Origin: Bifidobacterium minimum
GTDB lineage: Bacteria > Actinomycetota > Actinomycetes > Actinomycetales > Bifidobacteriaceae
Reading direction: 5' to 3'
DNA: 64,000 bases
Assembly: GCF_000741645.1 (NCBI RefSeq)
Contig: NZ_JGZD01000006.1
Span: 124,001-188,000, forward strand
Under the pieces are notes generated by a model. The model made no database searches. It was not told where the DNA came from and worked only from the letters and a program-made list of their open reading frames with translations. Of this stretch, positions 18,469 to 27,346 are shown in pieces. A program made the position numbers and the translations under genes. The first letter of the stretch is position 1. Each line of letters opens with the position of its first letter.

Positions 18469-18882
18469 TCACTCAGCCTGGCTCTGCTCATCGGCCTTGG
18501 CCGTCTTCGCCGCATCGGCGGAGTGGGCGGCCTTGAGCTTCTGGGCCTGGGCGTCGATGGCCTCGATGCGGGCGGCGGCATCCGGTCCGTCCTCGGGGGT
18601 CTTCAGAGTGCCTTCGGCACCCTCGAGTCCCTTGAACTTCTGCCAGTCTCCGGTGATGGTGAGCAGCCGCAGAACGGGCTCGGTCGGCTGGGCGCCGACG
18701 CCGAGCCAGTACTGGACGCGCTCGGAATCGATCTGGATGAGGGACGGCTGCTTGTTCGGATCGTACAGACCGATCTCCTCGATGGACTTGCCGCCGCGCT
18801 TGTTGCGTGAGTCGCTGATGACCACACGGTAGAAGGCGTAGAACTTCTTGCCCATGCGCTTGAGACGAATCTTGGTTGCCAA
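18469..18882 (-). CDS. rpsP: 30S ribosomal protein S16
   Basis: The protein (137 residues) begins [20 protein letters not shown] and contains [13 protein letters not shown] and [15 protein letters not shown], diagnostic of S16. The Ala/Lys-rich C-terminal extension is normal for bifidobacterial S16. It is the first gene of the rpsP-khpA-rimM-trmD operon and is served by the promoter at 19007-19035. Confidence 0.97.
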   Translation of the reverse strand: MATKIRLKRMGKKFYAFYRVVISDSRNKRGGKSIEEIGLYDPNKQPSLIQIDSERVQYWLGVGAQPTEPVLRLLTITGDWQKFKGLEGAEGTLKTPEDGPDAAARIEAIDAQAQKLKAAHSADAAKTAKADEQSQAE

Positions 18883-19006
18883 AATGGCTCTCCTTGGTGC
18901 TGTGTTTGTCGGTTGTCGGCTCCATGTGGGGCATGACGCCTCGAACCAACGCGTTCCTCATGGGCCGCGGGAATGAGAGGGCCCCGGACTCACGAATAAC
19001 TGGAAA

Positions 19007-19035
19007 AGTATAGCTCAGCGACTGGATAATGCCAA
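19007..19035 (-). promoter_or_regulatory. Promoter of the rpsP operon
   Basis: On the minus strand TTGGCA (19035-19030) and TATACT (19012-19007) are spaced by exactly 17 bp. The element overlaps the last codons and stop of the upstream nuclease-fold gene and leaves a leader of about 115 bases before rpsP. Confidence 0.7.
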
Positions 19036-20220
19036 GCCGTCGTTCGCCCCCGCGTTCGCGGGCGTTATGGGCGTGTCCGTCGCTGCCTCCGGTGGATAGG
19101 CTTCCACCCGCAGCGTCGCGCAGACCGCGAGATGGTCCGTTCCGGGAACGGGGAAGGATGTGATGTGCAACGCCTCTATCCCCTTGGTGAGAAGAATATG
19201 GTCGATATCCAGACGAGGCCATGGCATCCAGGAGGGGAAGCTGGCGACGGGCCGACGGGCGATCGACAGTCCGGCGTCATGGAATCCCTGATCCAGCAGT
19301 GCCCGGAAGCTGGGATGATCGGGGCTGGAATTGAGATCACCCATCAGAACGGTTCCGGTGCGGGATCGCCGACGCGAACCGGCGTTTCCGCGGTCGGAGG
19401 GGTTTGGGGCCGCGCTGTCCGATACCGCGCTGTCCGATGCCGTAGTGTCTGATACCACTGGTTCCGAAGCCGCGGGTTCCGATGACGCGGGTTCCGATGA
19501 CGCGGGTTCCGAAGCCAAAACACCCAGCCCGATGATTCCCCGTGACCATTCACGGCATCCACGCTGCGGGGATTTGGTGTGCGCGGAGACGAAACGCACG
19601 GTCTGCGGGCCCATTCGAAGGGATATGCACGGCGTCTCGGCGGCCGATATGGCGACGGCGTCGCTTCGTGATGACACCGGGCGCGCCAGGGACCATATCG
19701 CATTGAATCCGCCGTTGTCGTCGCGATGCTGGACTCCGGACTGGTGGTGGGGGAGCAGCGCATCCAATCCGGCGGCGGACAGGGCGGCCACGGCGTCGTC
19801 GGTGAGCTCCTGCAATGCCAGAACCTGCACCCCACGCTCGCGGACGGCCCCCACGACGCTGCCCGCATCGGCAAGCCCCCTGCGGCAGTTCAGGGTCATC
19901 ACGGTGATGGTCTTTGCCGCGTCCGCGGATCCGTTGAACGTCGTTGGCATCGGCGGCTGCGGGCGTCGCCATGGACGATACGTGAGCAGTGAGTTGATCC
20001 CTATGCCGATGGCCGTGGCCATGGCCAGCCCGGCCGACACCGGATCATGCGATGCCACCGCCACGACGGCGACTATGACGAGCGGGATCCACAGCAGATG
20101 ACCGAGGGATATGAGATACGGGAACGGGGATCGGCCGTCCGCGCCTGCGGGAAGCACGCGGAGAAGAGACCATAGCAGCAGTATGACCGCTATGGGAGTT
20201 ATCCACGTTATGCCGGGCAT
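19015..20220 (-). CDS. Membrane-anchored endonuclease/exonuclease/phosphatase family protein
   Basis: Two to three hydrophobic segments in residues 1-80 precede an EEP-fold domain: MTLNCRRGLADA (N-terminal Asn motif), LALQELTDDA (metal-binding Glu), FVSAHTKSP, LMGDLNSSPDHPSF (the GDxN motif) and DIDHILLTKG with a final DHLAVCATL (catalytic Asp-His). The architecture matches actinobacterial proteins with an N-terminal membrane module and outward or cytosolic phosphatase domain; the substrate is unknown. Between the GDxN region and the preceding strand is a Ser/Glu/Pro repeat (units SEPAS) encoded by 15-bp tandem DNA repeats near 19470-19515. Confidence 0.85.
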   Translation of the reverse strand: MPGITWITPIAVILLLWSLLRVLPAGADGRSPFPYLISLGHLLWIPLVIVAVVAVASHDPVSAGLAMATAIGIGINSLLTYRPWRRPQPPMPTTFNGSADAAKTITVMTLNCRRGLADAGSVVGAVRERGVQVLALQELTDDAVAALSAAGLDALLPHHQSGVQHRDDNGGFNAIWSLARPVSSRSDAVAISAAETPCISLRMGPQTVRFVSAHTKSPQRGCREWSRGIIGLGVLASEPASSEPASSEPAASEPVVSDTTASDSAVSDSAAPNPSDRGNAGSRRRSRTGTVLMGDLNSSPDHPSFRALLDQGFHDAGLSIARRPVASFPSWMPWPRLDIDHILLTKGIEALHITSFPVPGTDHLAVCATLRVEAYPPEAATDTPITPANAGANDGLALSSR

Positions 20221-20238
20221 GATCGGTTCGTATAACGG

Positions 20239-21879
20239 CTATCGGCCCAGAAGGCCCGATAGCCCTCCCCCGAGGTTGGGCGGCAGATCGGGTGCTCCAT
20301 CGGCCCCCAGAAGTCCATCCAGCCCCTGTGGAAGTGCGGGGTTCTGCGGTTTCTTGGAGAAGGCCGATCCGCCCGTCGTGGGATTCTGCGACAACCGCTC
20401 GCGCAGGGCCTTCTCCTCGGCCTCGCGCTTCATCGGATTTCCTGATTTGGATCCGCCCTTCTTCTTGGACTTCCCCTTGCGGTTCTTCCTGCCTCCGGGA
20501 CCGCCGAATCCGGGTATCACGCCGTTCATGCCACGGTTGGCCATGCGCCTCATCATGGTCGCGGCCTGCTCGAAGCGTTGGAGGAGCCCGTTCACCGCGG
20601 ATACCGTCGTTCCCGCGCCGTAGGCGATTCTCGCGCGTCTGGATCCGTCGATGATGTCCGGATTGCGGCGTTCCTCGGGCGTCATCGACTGGATGATGGC
20701 CTCGGTGCGGTCGATCTCCTTCTCGTCGAACTGCTCCAGCTCGCGTCGATGCTGCGCCATGCCGGGAATCATTCCCAGAAGGCTTTTCATGGACCCCAGT
20801 TTGCGTACCTGCTGCAGCTGGTCCATGAAGTCGTCCAGTCCGAAGGTCCCCTCGGACATCTTCCGGGTGGCCTTGCGCGCCTCCTCCTCGTCGAACTGGC
20901 GTTGCGCCTGCTCGATGAGGGTGAGGATGTCGCCCATGTCGAGGATGCGCGACGCCATGCGATCGGGATGGAAGACCTCGAAGTCCTTCAGGCCCTCTCC
21001 CGTCGAGGCGAAGAGTATCGGCTTGCCCGTGACGCTGGCCACGGATAGCGCGGCTCCGCCACGCGCGTCGCCATCGAGTTTGGAGAGCACGACTCCGGTG
21101 AAGTCCACGCCCTTGTCGAAGGCCTCGGCGGTGCGCACGGCATCCTGCCCGATCATCGCGTCGATGACGAAAAGGATCTCATCGGGATGCACGGCATCGC
21201 GGATGTCCCTCGCCTGACGCATCAGATCCTCGTCGACGCCCAGACGTCCCGCGGTGTCGATGATGACGGTGTCATACAGCTTGGTGCGGGCCAGCTCCAC
21301 GGCGTCGCGAGCCACGGCGACGGGATCCCCCGAGGTCATCCCCGGGGATGCCACGGCCTCGCCGCCATCGGACTGCACGCCCTTCTGGGGTGCATAGACG
21401 GGAACCCCGGCGCGTTCGCCCACAACCTGGAGCTGCGTCACCGCATTGGGTCGCTGCAGGTCGGCCGCCACGAGAATCGGCGTGTGGCCCGCATCGCGCA
21501 GCCAATATCCGAGCTTGCCGGCGAGCGTGGTCTTGCCTGCGCCCTGAAGACCGGCGAGCATGATAACCGTCGGCGGGTTCTTCGCGACGTTCAGGGGGCG
21601 GTCGACTCCGGCGCCCAGGATGGTCGTCAGTTCCTCATTGACGATCCTCACCACCTGCTGGGCGGGGTTGAGGGCCTGGGACACCTCCTCGCCCAGGGCG
21701 CGTTCGCGGATCCGGGCCGTGAAGGGGCGGACCACCTCCAGCGCCACATCGGCGTCAAGCAACGCGCGTCGTATCTCACGGATGGTGCCGTCGATGTCGG
21801 CGTCGGTCAGACGTCCCTTGCTGCGCAGGTGACGGAACGCCGAGGAAAGCCTATCGGTCAAAGAACTGAATGCTGCCAT
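20239..21879 (-). CDS. ffh: Signal recognition particle protein Ffh
   Basis: The 546-residue protein has the N domain, then the G domain with GLQGAGKTTLAGKLG (G1), DLQRPNAV, VIIDTAGRLGVDE (G3), LSKLDGDARGGAALS (G4/SRX insertion) and the M domain with GMIPGM and RRMANRGMNGVIP Met-rich segments. It binds 4.5S RNA and signal peptides and docks with FtsY. The Gly/Ser/Lys/Asn C-terminal tail is typical of actinobacteria. ATG 21879 follows GAGGACATT. Confidence 0.97.
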   Translation of the reverse strand: MAAFSSLTDRLSSAFRHLRSKGRLTDADIDGTIREIRRALLDADVALEVVRPFTARIRERALGEEVSQALNPAQQVVRIVNEELTTILGAGVDRPLNVAKNPPTVIMLAGLQGAGKTTLAGKLGYWLRDAGHTPILVAADLQRPNAVTQLQVVGERAGVPVYAPQKGVQSDGGEAVASPGMTSGDPVAVARDAVELARTKLYDTVIIDTAGRLGVDEDLMRQARDIRDAVHPDEILFVIDAMIGQDAVRTAEAFDKGVDFTGVVLSKLDGDARGGAALSVASVTGKPILFASTGEGLKDFEVFHPDRMASRILDMGDILTLIEQAQRQFDEEEARKATRKMSEGTFGLDDFMDQLQQVRKLGSMKSLLGMIPGMAQHRRELEQFDEKEIDRTEAIIQSMTPEERRNPDIIDGSRRARIAYGAGTTVSAVNGLLQRFEQAATMMRRMANRGMNGVIPGFGGPGGRKNRKGKSKKKGGSKSGNPMKREAEEKALRERLSQNPTTGGSAFSKKPQNPALPQGLDGLLGADGAPDLPPNLGGGLSGLLGR

Positions 21880-21966
21880 AATGTCCTCAAGTCTAGCCGA
21901 GTCCGGAGTCCGTCCATATTCGTGCGGCGGAGGGCCGGAGTCACGTGATGGTGGTTGGTCGTCGGC

Positions 21967-23601
21967 TCAGTGCCGCGTCTCCTGCGTCGACAGGCTCCAG
22001 GACGATCCCTGCGGCCCGTCCTCGATGTCGATTCCGGCCCGCGACAGGGTGTCCCGAATGGCGTCCGCGGTGGCGAAATCACGATTCGACCGGGCCCTGG
22101 ACCGTTCATCGAGCTGGGCTCGCACCAGGGCGTCCAGCGCCGTGGCCGTCCGGTCGGTCGTGCCGTCCGGTTCCCCCCCGATGAGCCAGGGCGAGGCCAG
22201 CGGATCCAGCCCCAGAGTGTCCAGCATGGCGCGCACCGAGACGAGGGAGGCGCGCACGGAGGTCCGGGTTCGGGGATCCACGGCCCGGTCCTGTCGATCC
22301 GACATCAGGGCGTTGCCGTTGCGGATGGCGGTGAATATCGCCGCGGTCGCTCCTGAGACGTTCACGTCATCGTTCATTGCCGTGATGAAATCGTCCGGCA
22401 GGGAGTCCGCGGAGACATGGACGATCTCGTCGCGTGCGGGCTGTTCTCCGACGATGGTCTGGGCGCGGTCGATGAAGTTGGTCACGCGGGCGTACGCCGA
22501 CCGGGCCTCCACCAGCGTCTGGTCGGACCATTCCAGCATGGATCGGTATTGGACGGAGCCCAGGGCGTACCGGACGATCCAAGCGGAGTTTTGCGACAGC
22601 ACGGCGGGGACGGACAGGCCGTTGCCCAGCGATTTCGACATCTTCTCGCCCTTGGCGGTCACCCACGCCGAATGCATCCAGCGGGCGGCCGACGTCCAGC
22701 CCGCGGCGCGGGTCTGGGCCATCTCGTTCTCATGATGGGGGAACCGCAGATCCAATCCGCCGCCATGGATGTCGAACATCCCACCCAGATAGCGGTGGCT
22801 CATCGCCGAGCATTCGATATGCCATCCCGGACGACCCTCACCGAAGGGCGTCGTCCAGCGGGCGTCCGCGGGATCGGTGTCCTTCGAGGATTTCCATAAG
22901 GCGAAATCACGGGGGTCGTGCTTGGCGTCTGAGGCGTCGGCCGGGTCCGTGGGATTGTATCGGTCCCTCCCCGTGGAATCGACGCTCGGGCCCATGCGGT
23001 CGGCGACCGCTGCGGCGGCATCGGAGGGGGACCCCTGTTTCTGGTGAGTCAGCTCACCGTAGTGGGGCCAGCTGGCGACGTCAAAGTACACGTCCCCGGT
23101 CGGCTCGCCCTTGGCATCGCGGATCACATACCCATGTCCACGGTCGATGATGCGGGTGATGAGCTCGATCATCTCCGGTATATGGCCGGTGGCCCGGGGC
23201 TCGACGGTGGGCGGGAGAACCCCCAGAGCGTCGTACGCGCGCGTGAACTCGCGTTCGAACCGGTATGCGCGTGCCCACCACTGTTCCCCCGCGGCAGCGG
23301 CCTTGTCGAGGATTTTGTCGTCGATGTCGGTGACGTTGCGCACGAAGGTGACGTCATAGCCGAGCCGCATCATCCACCGTCGTACGATATCGAAGGCGAC
23401 CGCGGCGCGGATGTGTCCGATGTGGGGCGAACTCTGCACCGTCGCGCCGCAGACATAGATCCCCACGTGCCCGGGGACGAGGGGGACGAAAGGCGACACC
23501 CGGTGGGATGCGGTGTCATACAGGGCCAGTCCCTCGGCCGCCGTGGCGAGCGTGGGGTGCTCGGAAGGGCTGGAATTCCGGGGTTCCTCGACTTTGCTCA
23601 T
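21967..23601 (-). CDS. cysS: Cysteinyl-tRNA synthetase
   Basis: From ATG 23601 the protein has 544 residues. It shows the zinc/ATP site with IYVCGATVQSSPHIGH (HIGH motif), VRNVTDIDDKIL, WHIECSAMS (zinc ligand region), FPHHENEMAQ and GEKMSKSLGN (KMSKS). The C-terminal DALR domain is present. A frame extends further upstream but lacks homology. CysS charges tRNA-Cys. It lies 87 bp before ffh on the same strand. Confidence 0.96.
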   Translation of the reverse strand: MSKVEEPRNSSPSEHPTLATAAEGLALYDTASHRVSPFVPLVPGHVGIYVCGATVQSSPHIGHIRAAVAFDIVRRWMMRLGYDVTFVRNVTDIDDKILDKAAAAGEQWWARAYRFEREFTRAYDALGVLPPTVEPRATGHIPEMIELITRIIDRGHGYVIRDAKGEPTGDVYFDVASWPHYGELTHQKQGSPSDAAAAVADRMGPSVDSTGRDRYNPTDPADASDAKHDPRDFALWKSSKDTDPADARWTTPFGEGRPGWHIECSAMSHRYLGGMFDIHGGGLDLRFPHHENEMAQTRAAGWTSAARWMHSAWVTAKGEKMSKSLGNGLSVPAVLSQNSAWIVRYALGSVQYRSMLEWSDQTLVEARSAYARVTNFIDRAQTIVGEQPARDEIVHVSADSLPDDFITAMNDDVNVSGATAAIFTAIRNGNALMSDRQDRAVDPRTRTSVRASLVSVRAMLDTLGLDPLASPWLIGGEPDGTTDRTATALDALVRAQLDERSRARSNRDFATADAIRDTLSRAGIDIEDGPQGSSWSLSTQETRH

Positions 23602-23692
23602 ATCCCAGAGAGTAGGTGGTTTGCGCGACAAAAGCCATCCCTCCGACGTCGGACGTATGCATGTTAACGTGAGCGATGCCACAATAGGAACC

Positions 23693-24415
23693 ATGACATC
23701 GCCACAAGTGCTTATCATCCAGCATGTTCCGTGGGAGAAGCCGGGGCGCATACTCGAAAGCCTCGAGGACACGATGCTGCCCACGCGGACGCTGACCATT
23801 CTCGACGAGCGCAAGCCCGATCTTCCCGATTTCTCCGATGTGGCCGGACTCGTCATCATGGGAGGCCCCATGGGGGCTCTCGACTACGACCGGCATCCGG
23901 GGCTGAAGGCGGAGGCGAAGCTCGCCAAGGCGGCGATAGCGGTGGGCAAGCCCGTTCTCGGCGTCTGCCTCGGACACCAGATAATCGCCACGGCATTGGG
24001 AGCCAAGCTCAGCGAGGGAACCCACGACGAGATAGGCTTCGCGCCGATCAAACGCGTCGGGAAGCATGACTATTTCTCCATGTGGAACAAGCAGATCGAC
24101 GTTCTGCACTGGCACCGTGACCATGTGTCGTTGCCCGTTGGCGCGCAGCTGCTGGCGAGTTCGCAGGACACGGAGAATCAGGCCTTCCGTGTCGGATCGG
24201 CGTTGTGCCTGCAGTTCCATCTCGAGGTCACCGCTCCGCTGATGGAGGAATGGCTGTCCGAGCCGGTGATGACGAAGAAGCTGAAGAAGTCGCAGATATC
24301 CCGGATTCGCGATGATTTCGCGGTGGACAACCCGCAGCTGATGCCTTTGGCGGAGCAGGTGTTCTCCGGTTTCGCCGCGCGATGCGACACGTATGCCCGC
24401 AGCCTGACGGCGTGA
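23693..24415 (+). CDS. Class I glutamine amidotransferase-like protein
   Basis: ATG 23693 gives MTSPQVLIIQHVPWEKPG. The triad is visible: nucleophile in GVCLGHQIIA, His in LQFHLEVT and Glu two residues on. VIMGGPMGALDYD is the oxyanion region. The 240-residue stand-alone domain resembles GMP-synthase-like amidotransferases of unknown acceptor (YfeJ type). It is divergent from cysS, with a gap of only 91 bp. Confidence 0.88.
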   Translation: MTSPQVLIIQHVPWEKPGRILESLEDTMLPTRTLTILDERKPDLPDFSDVAGLVIMGGPMGALDYDRHPGLKAEAKLAKAAIAVGKPVLGVCLGHQIIATALGAKLSEGTHDEIGFAPIKRVGKHDYFSMWNKQIDVLHWHRDHVSLPVGAQLLASSQDTENQAFRVGSALCLQFHLEVTAPLMEEWLSEPVMTKKLKKSQISRIRDDFAVDNPQLMPLAEQVFSGFAARCDTYARSLTA

Positions 24416-24551
24416 CGGCGGTTATGTCGTGACGGGGTGGGTGCGGTCCGCGCCTCTTGTCTGTACTGTGCCTCTGCCCGTCGGCGGATGACGTGCCAAG
24501 CTTCATATGGGTTGCGATCGGGCTCCATGCCGGGGGCTAGATTAGAGGATC

Positions 24552-26720
24552 ATGCCGATATATGACTTGGGATTGGAACACGTCTCACTCGCGTACGCCA
24601 CGAAAACCGTCTTCACCGACGTGACGCAGGGGGTGTTCGAAGGGGACCGCATCGGCATCGTCGGTCGCAACGGTGATGGAAAATCCACCCTGCTGCGGCT
24701 GCTTTCCGGCGATCAGGAGCCCGACTCGGGCCGTGTGACGCGACGCGGGGGACTCACCTTCGGCGTTCTCGACCAGCGTGATCCTCTGAACGACGCGATG
24801 ACGGTCCGTCAGGCCGCCCTCGAAGGCCGAGCCGACTATGAATGGGCCGCGGATTCGAAATCGCGCGAGATCGTCGAGTTCCTTCTGGGCGGGATCAACC
24901 TTGAGGCCACCGTGGGAACGTTGTCCGGAGGACAGCGTCGTCGTGCGGATCTGGCGCGTCTGCTTCTCCATGATTGGGACATCCTTGCGTTGGATGAGCC
25001 TACGAACCATCTGGATATTCTGACCATTCACTGGCTCGCCGAGCATTTGCGCAACCGCTGGTCTCAGGGACAGGGGGCGCTGCTGCTCGTCACCCATGAT
25101 CGGTGGTTCCTCGATGAGGTCTGCGATTCCATGTGGGAGGTCCATGACGGTGTGATCGACCCCTTTGAAGGGGGGTACAGCGCCTATATGCTTCAGCGGG
25201 TGGAGCGTGACCGTCAGGCGGGAGTCCGCGAGGAGCGTCGCCGCAATCTTGCCCGCAAGGAGCTCGCCTGGCTGTCGCGTGGCGCCCGGGCGCGGGCGAC
25301 GAAACAGAAGTTTCACGTGAAACAGGCCCGGGATCTCATCGCGGATGTCCCTCCCATGCGCAACGCCCTAGAACTCAAGCAGATGGCCACGGCGCGTCTG
25401 GGCAAGCAGGTCGTCGATCTTGTCGATGTCACCCAGATATATCCCGACGATTCGTCGTCCACGTCGTCCACGTCGTCCGCGCCGTCCATGGATTCGTCAT
25501 CCACGTCGATGGGGAAACCGGACGCCGCGTCGACCGAGGGGAACGTCGAGGGGAATACGGAGGGTTCCCGTCAATCCGCCCACGGCCTGATTGACGTGGT
25601 TCCCTCCGCCTACGCCGAACCCGTGGTGATCGGATCGGTGGCGCGTGACGTCGATCCGGATCATGATAATCCGAGTGACGACGCCGAGGCCGACGTCAAA
25701 ACCGGTGCCGGGGCCGAAGGGAATGCCGTCGGTCGTGACACGGCCGCTGCGCATCATGTGGTCGTGTCCGGCCGCAAGATCCTCGATGACGTCACCTGGC
25801 TGATCGGCCCAGGCGATCGCGTTGGCATCGTCGGAGCCAACGGGGCGGGGAAAACCACTCTTCTCAGCATTCTTGACGGAAGCCTTCACCCCACTGCGGG
25901 CAGGGTGAAAATAGGCAAAACCGTCAAGTTCGCGGTGCTGTCGCAGCGGCTCGATGAGCTGGAGAAGCTGGGATCCTATCGGATCAGCGAGATTCTGAGC
26001 AGATACAAGCCCACCTATGTCGTCGACGGCAAGGAGGTGAGCGTCGGACAGCTTATGGAGAGGCTGGGATTCTCGTCTGCCCAGCTCATGACCCCGGTGG
26101 CGGACCTCTCCGGAGGTCAGAAGCGGCGGATGCAGCTGCTGCTCATTCTGCTGGACGAGCCCAATGTGCTGATCATGGATGAGCCCGGCAACGATCTGGA
26201 TACCGACATGCTAGCCGTGATGGAGGATCTGCTGGACAGCTGGCCGGGGACGCTCATCGTCGTGTCCCATGATCGATATCTTCTTGAACGAGTCACCGAC
26301 GATCAGTATGCGTTGATCGGTGGCAAGATCCGGCATCTTCCCGGAGGCGTGGACGACTATCTGTCGATGGTGGAGGCCAGACGGGAGTCCGGTTCGGCGG
26401 ATACGTCGGCGGGATCGTCGTCGCAGCCATCCCGTTGGGCGCATGATTCCGAAGAATCCGATGACGGAAGCGGCGACGACGGGGATGGGGCCAAACTGTC
26501 GGGCAAAGCCTTTCATGATGCGAAGCGCCGGATGTCCGCGATTGAGCGACGGCTGGCGAAGCTCGAGGATGAGCATGGGCGTATCGAGGAGGAGATGGCG
26601 GTGCACGATCCCAGCGATTATGAGGGTCTGGCCAGCCTCAATGAGCGCTTGAAGGCCACCGACGACGAGTCCGCCGGTTTGGAGGCGGAATGGATGGAGC
26701 TGGGATCTCAGGTGGAGTGA
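24552..26720 (+). CDS. ABC-F family ATPase (ribosome-associated type)
   Basis: The 722-residue protein has two ABC domains and no membrane spans. Domain 1: GRNGDGKST (Walker A), GTLSGGQRRRADLARLL, LALDEPTNHLDI. Domain 2 (from about residue 400): GANGAGKTT, DLSGGQKRRMQLLLILL, LIMDEPGNDLDTDM. A Lys/Arg-rich linker follows domain 1, then an acidic Ser/Asp stretch at about residues 298-320 and 350-395. The C-terminus is a coiled coil (residues about 655-722), as in Uup-type proteins. ABC-F proteins act on ribosomes in translation quality control or antibiotic protection. AGAGGATC precedes the ATG. Confidence 0.92.
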   Translation: MPIYDLGLEHVSLAYATKTVFTDVTQGVFEGDRIGIVGRNGDGKSTLLRLLSGDQEPDSGRVTRRGGLTFGVLDQRDPLNDAMTVRQAALEGRADYEWAADSKSREIVEFLLGGINLEATVGTLSGGQRRRADLARLLLHDWDILALDEPTNHLDILTIHWLAEHLRNRWSQGQGALLLVTHDRWFLDEVCDSMWEVHDGVIDPFEGGYSAYMLQRVERDRQAGVREERRRNLARKELAWLSRGARARATKQKFHVKQARDLIADVPPMRNALELKQMATARLGKQVVDLVDVTQIYPDDSSSTSSTSSAPSMDSSSTSMGKPDAASTEGNVEGNTEGSRQSAHGLIDVVPSAYAEPVVIGSVARDVDPDHDNPSDDAEADVKTGAGAEGNAVGRDTAAAHHVVVSGRKILDDVTWLIGPGDRVGIVGANGAGKTTLLSILDGSLHPTAGRVKIGKTVKFAVLSQRLDELEKLGSYRISEILSRYKPTYVVDGKEVSVGQLMERLGFSSAQLMTPVADLSGGQKRRMQLLLILLDEPNVLIMDEPGNDLDTDMLAVMEDLLDSWPGTLIVVSHDRYLLERVTDDQYALIGGKIRHLPGGVDDYLSMVEARRESGSADTSAGSSSQPSRWAHDSEESDDGSGDDGDGAKLSGKAFHDAKRRMSAIERRLAKLEDEHGRIEEEMAVHDPSDYEGLASLNERLKATDDESAGLEAEWMELGSQVE

Positions 26721-26753
26721 TGGCAGGCGCCTGACGTCCAAGCGCCTGCCATC
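26719..26753. terminator. Bidirectional terminator between the ABC-F gene and ilvH
   Basis: A perfect 12-bp stem (GATGGCAGGCGC and its complement) with an 11-base loop begins at the ABC-F stop codon, between convergent genes. Confidence 0.8.
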
Positions 26754-26771
26754 GGAGAACGCCGCGCACCC

Positions 26772-27326
26772 TCAGCGACCGGTGATCTCCGAACCCACCA
26801 CGCGCTCGCTGAGGGCCCGCGGCCCGCGGCTGACGGCCACGGCGCCCGAACGCACAAGCTCGATGATGCCGTAATGGTCGAGAAGGCCCAGAAGCGCGTC
26901 GATTTTCCCTTCGGCGCCGGTGGCCTCGATGGTGAGCGACTCCGGGTGCACATCGACCACGCGCACGCGGAACAGCCGCACGATCTCGAGAACATCGGAT
27001 CTGTTGGATTGGTTGGCGGCCACCTTGATCAGGACAAGTTCGCGCTCGACCGTGGTGCCGGGATCAAGGTCGACGATCTTCAGAACATGGAGCAGCTTGT
27101 TGAGCTGCTTGATGATCTGCTCCAACGGAACGGCCTCGACATCCGCGGTTACCGTCACGCGGGAGATGTCGGGACGCTCGGTGGGGGAGACCGACAGGGA
27201 GTTGATGTTGAACGCGCGGCGTGCGAAAAGACCGGCGATCCGTGCGAGGACGCCGGGTCGGTTCTCCACGAGGACCGACAGTGTGTGACGCTGCGATCCG
27301 GGTTGCGATGCGGGATAATTGGCCAT
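26772..27326 (-). CDS. ilvH: Acetolactate synthase small (regulatory) subunit
   Basis: The 184-residue protein begins with a short tail and HTLSVLVENRPGVLARIAGL, the ACT domain, followed by NINSLSVSPTE and the C-terminal half ending near SRGPRALSERV. The small subunit confers valine feedback control on IlvB. It lies 20 bp after ilvB and is clearly co-transcribed with it. Confidence 0.96.
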   Translation of the reverse strand: MANYPASQPGSQRHTLSVLVENRPGVLARIAGLFARRAFNINSLSVSPTERPDISRVTVTADVEAVPLEQIIKQLNKLLHVLKIVDLDPGTTVERELVLIKVAANQSNRSDVLEIVRLFRVRVVDVHPESLTIEATGAEGKIDALLGLLDHYGIIELVRSGAVAVSRGPRALSERVVGSEITGR

Positions 27327-27346
27327 GGTGTGTTTCCCCTTCCCTG

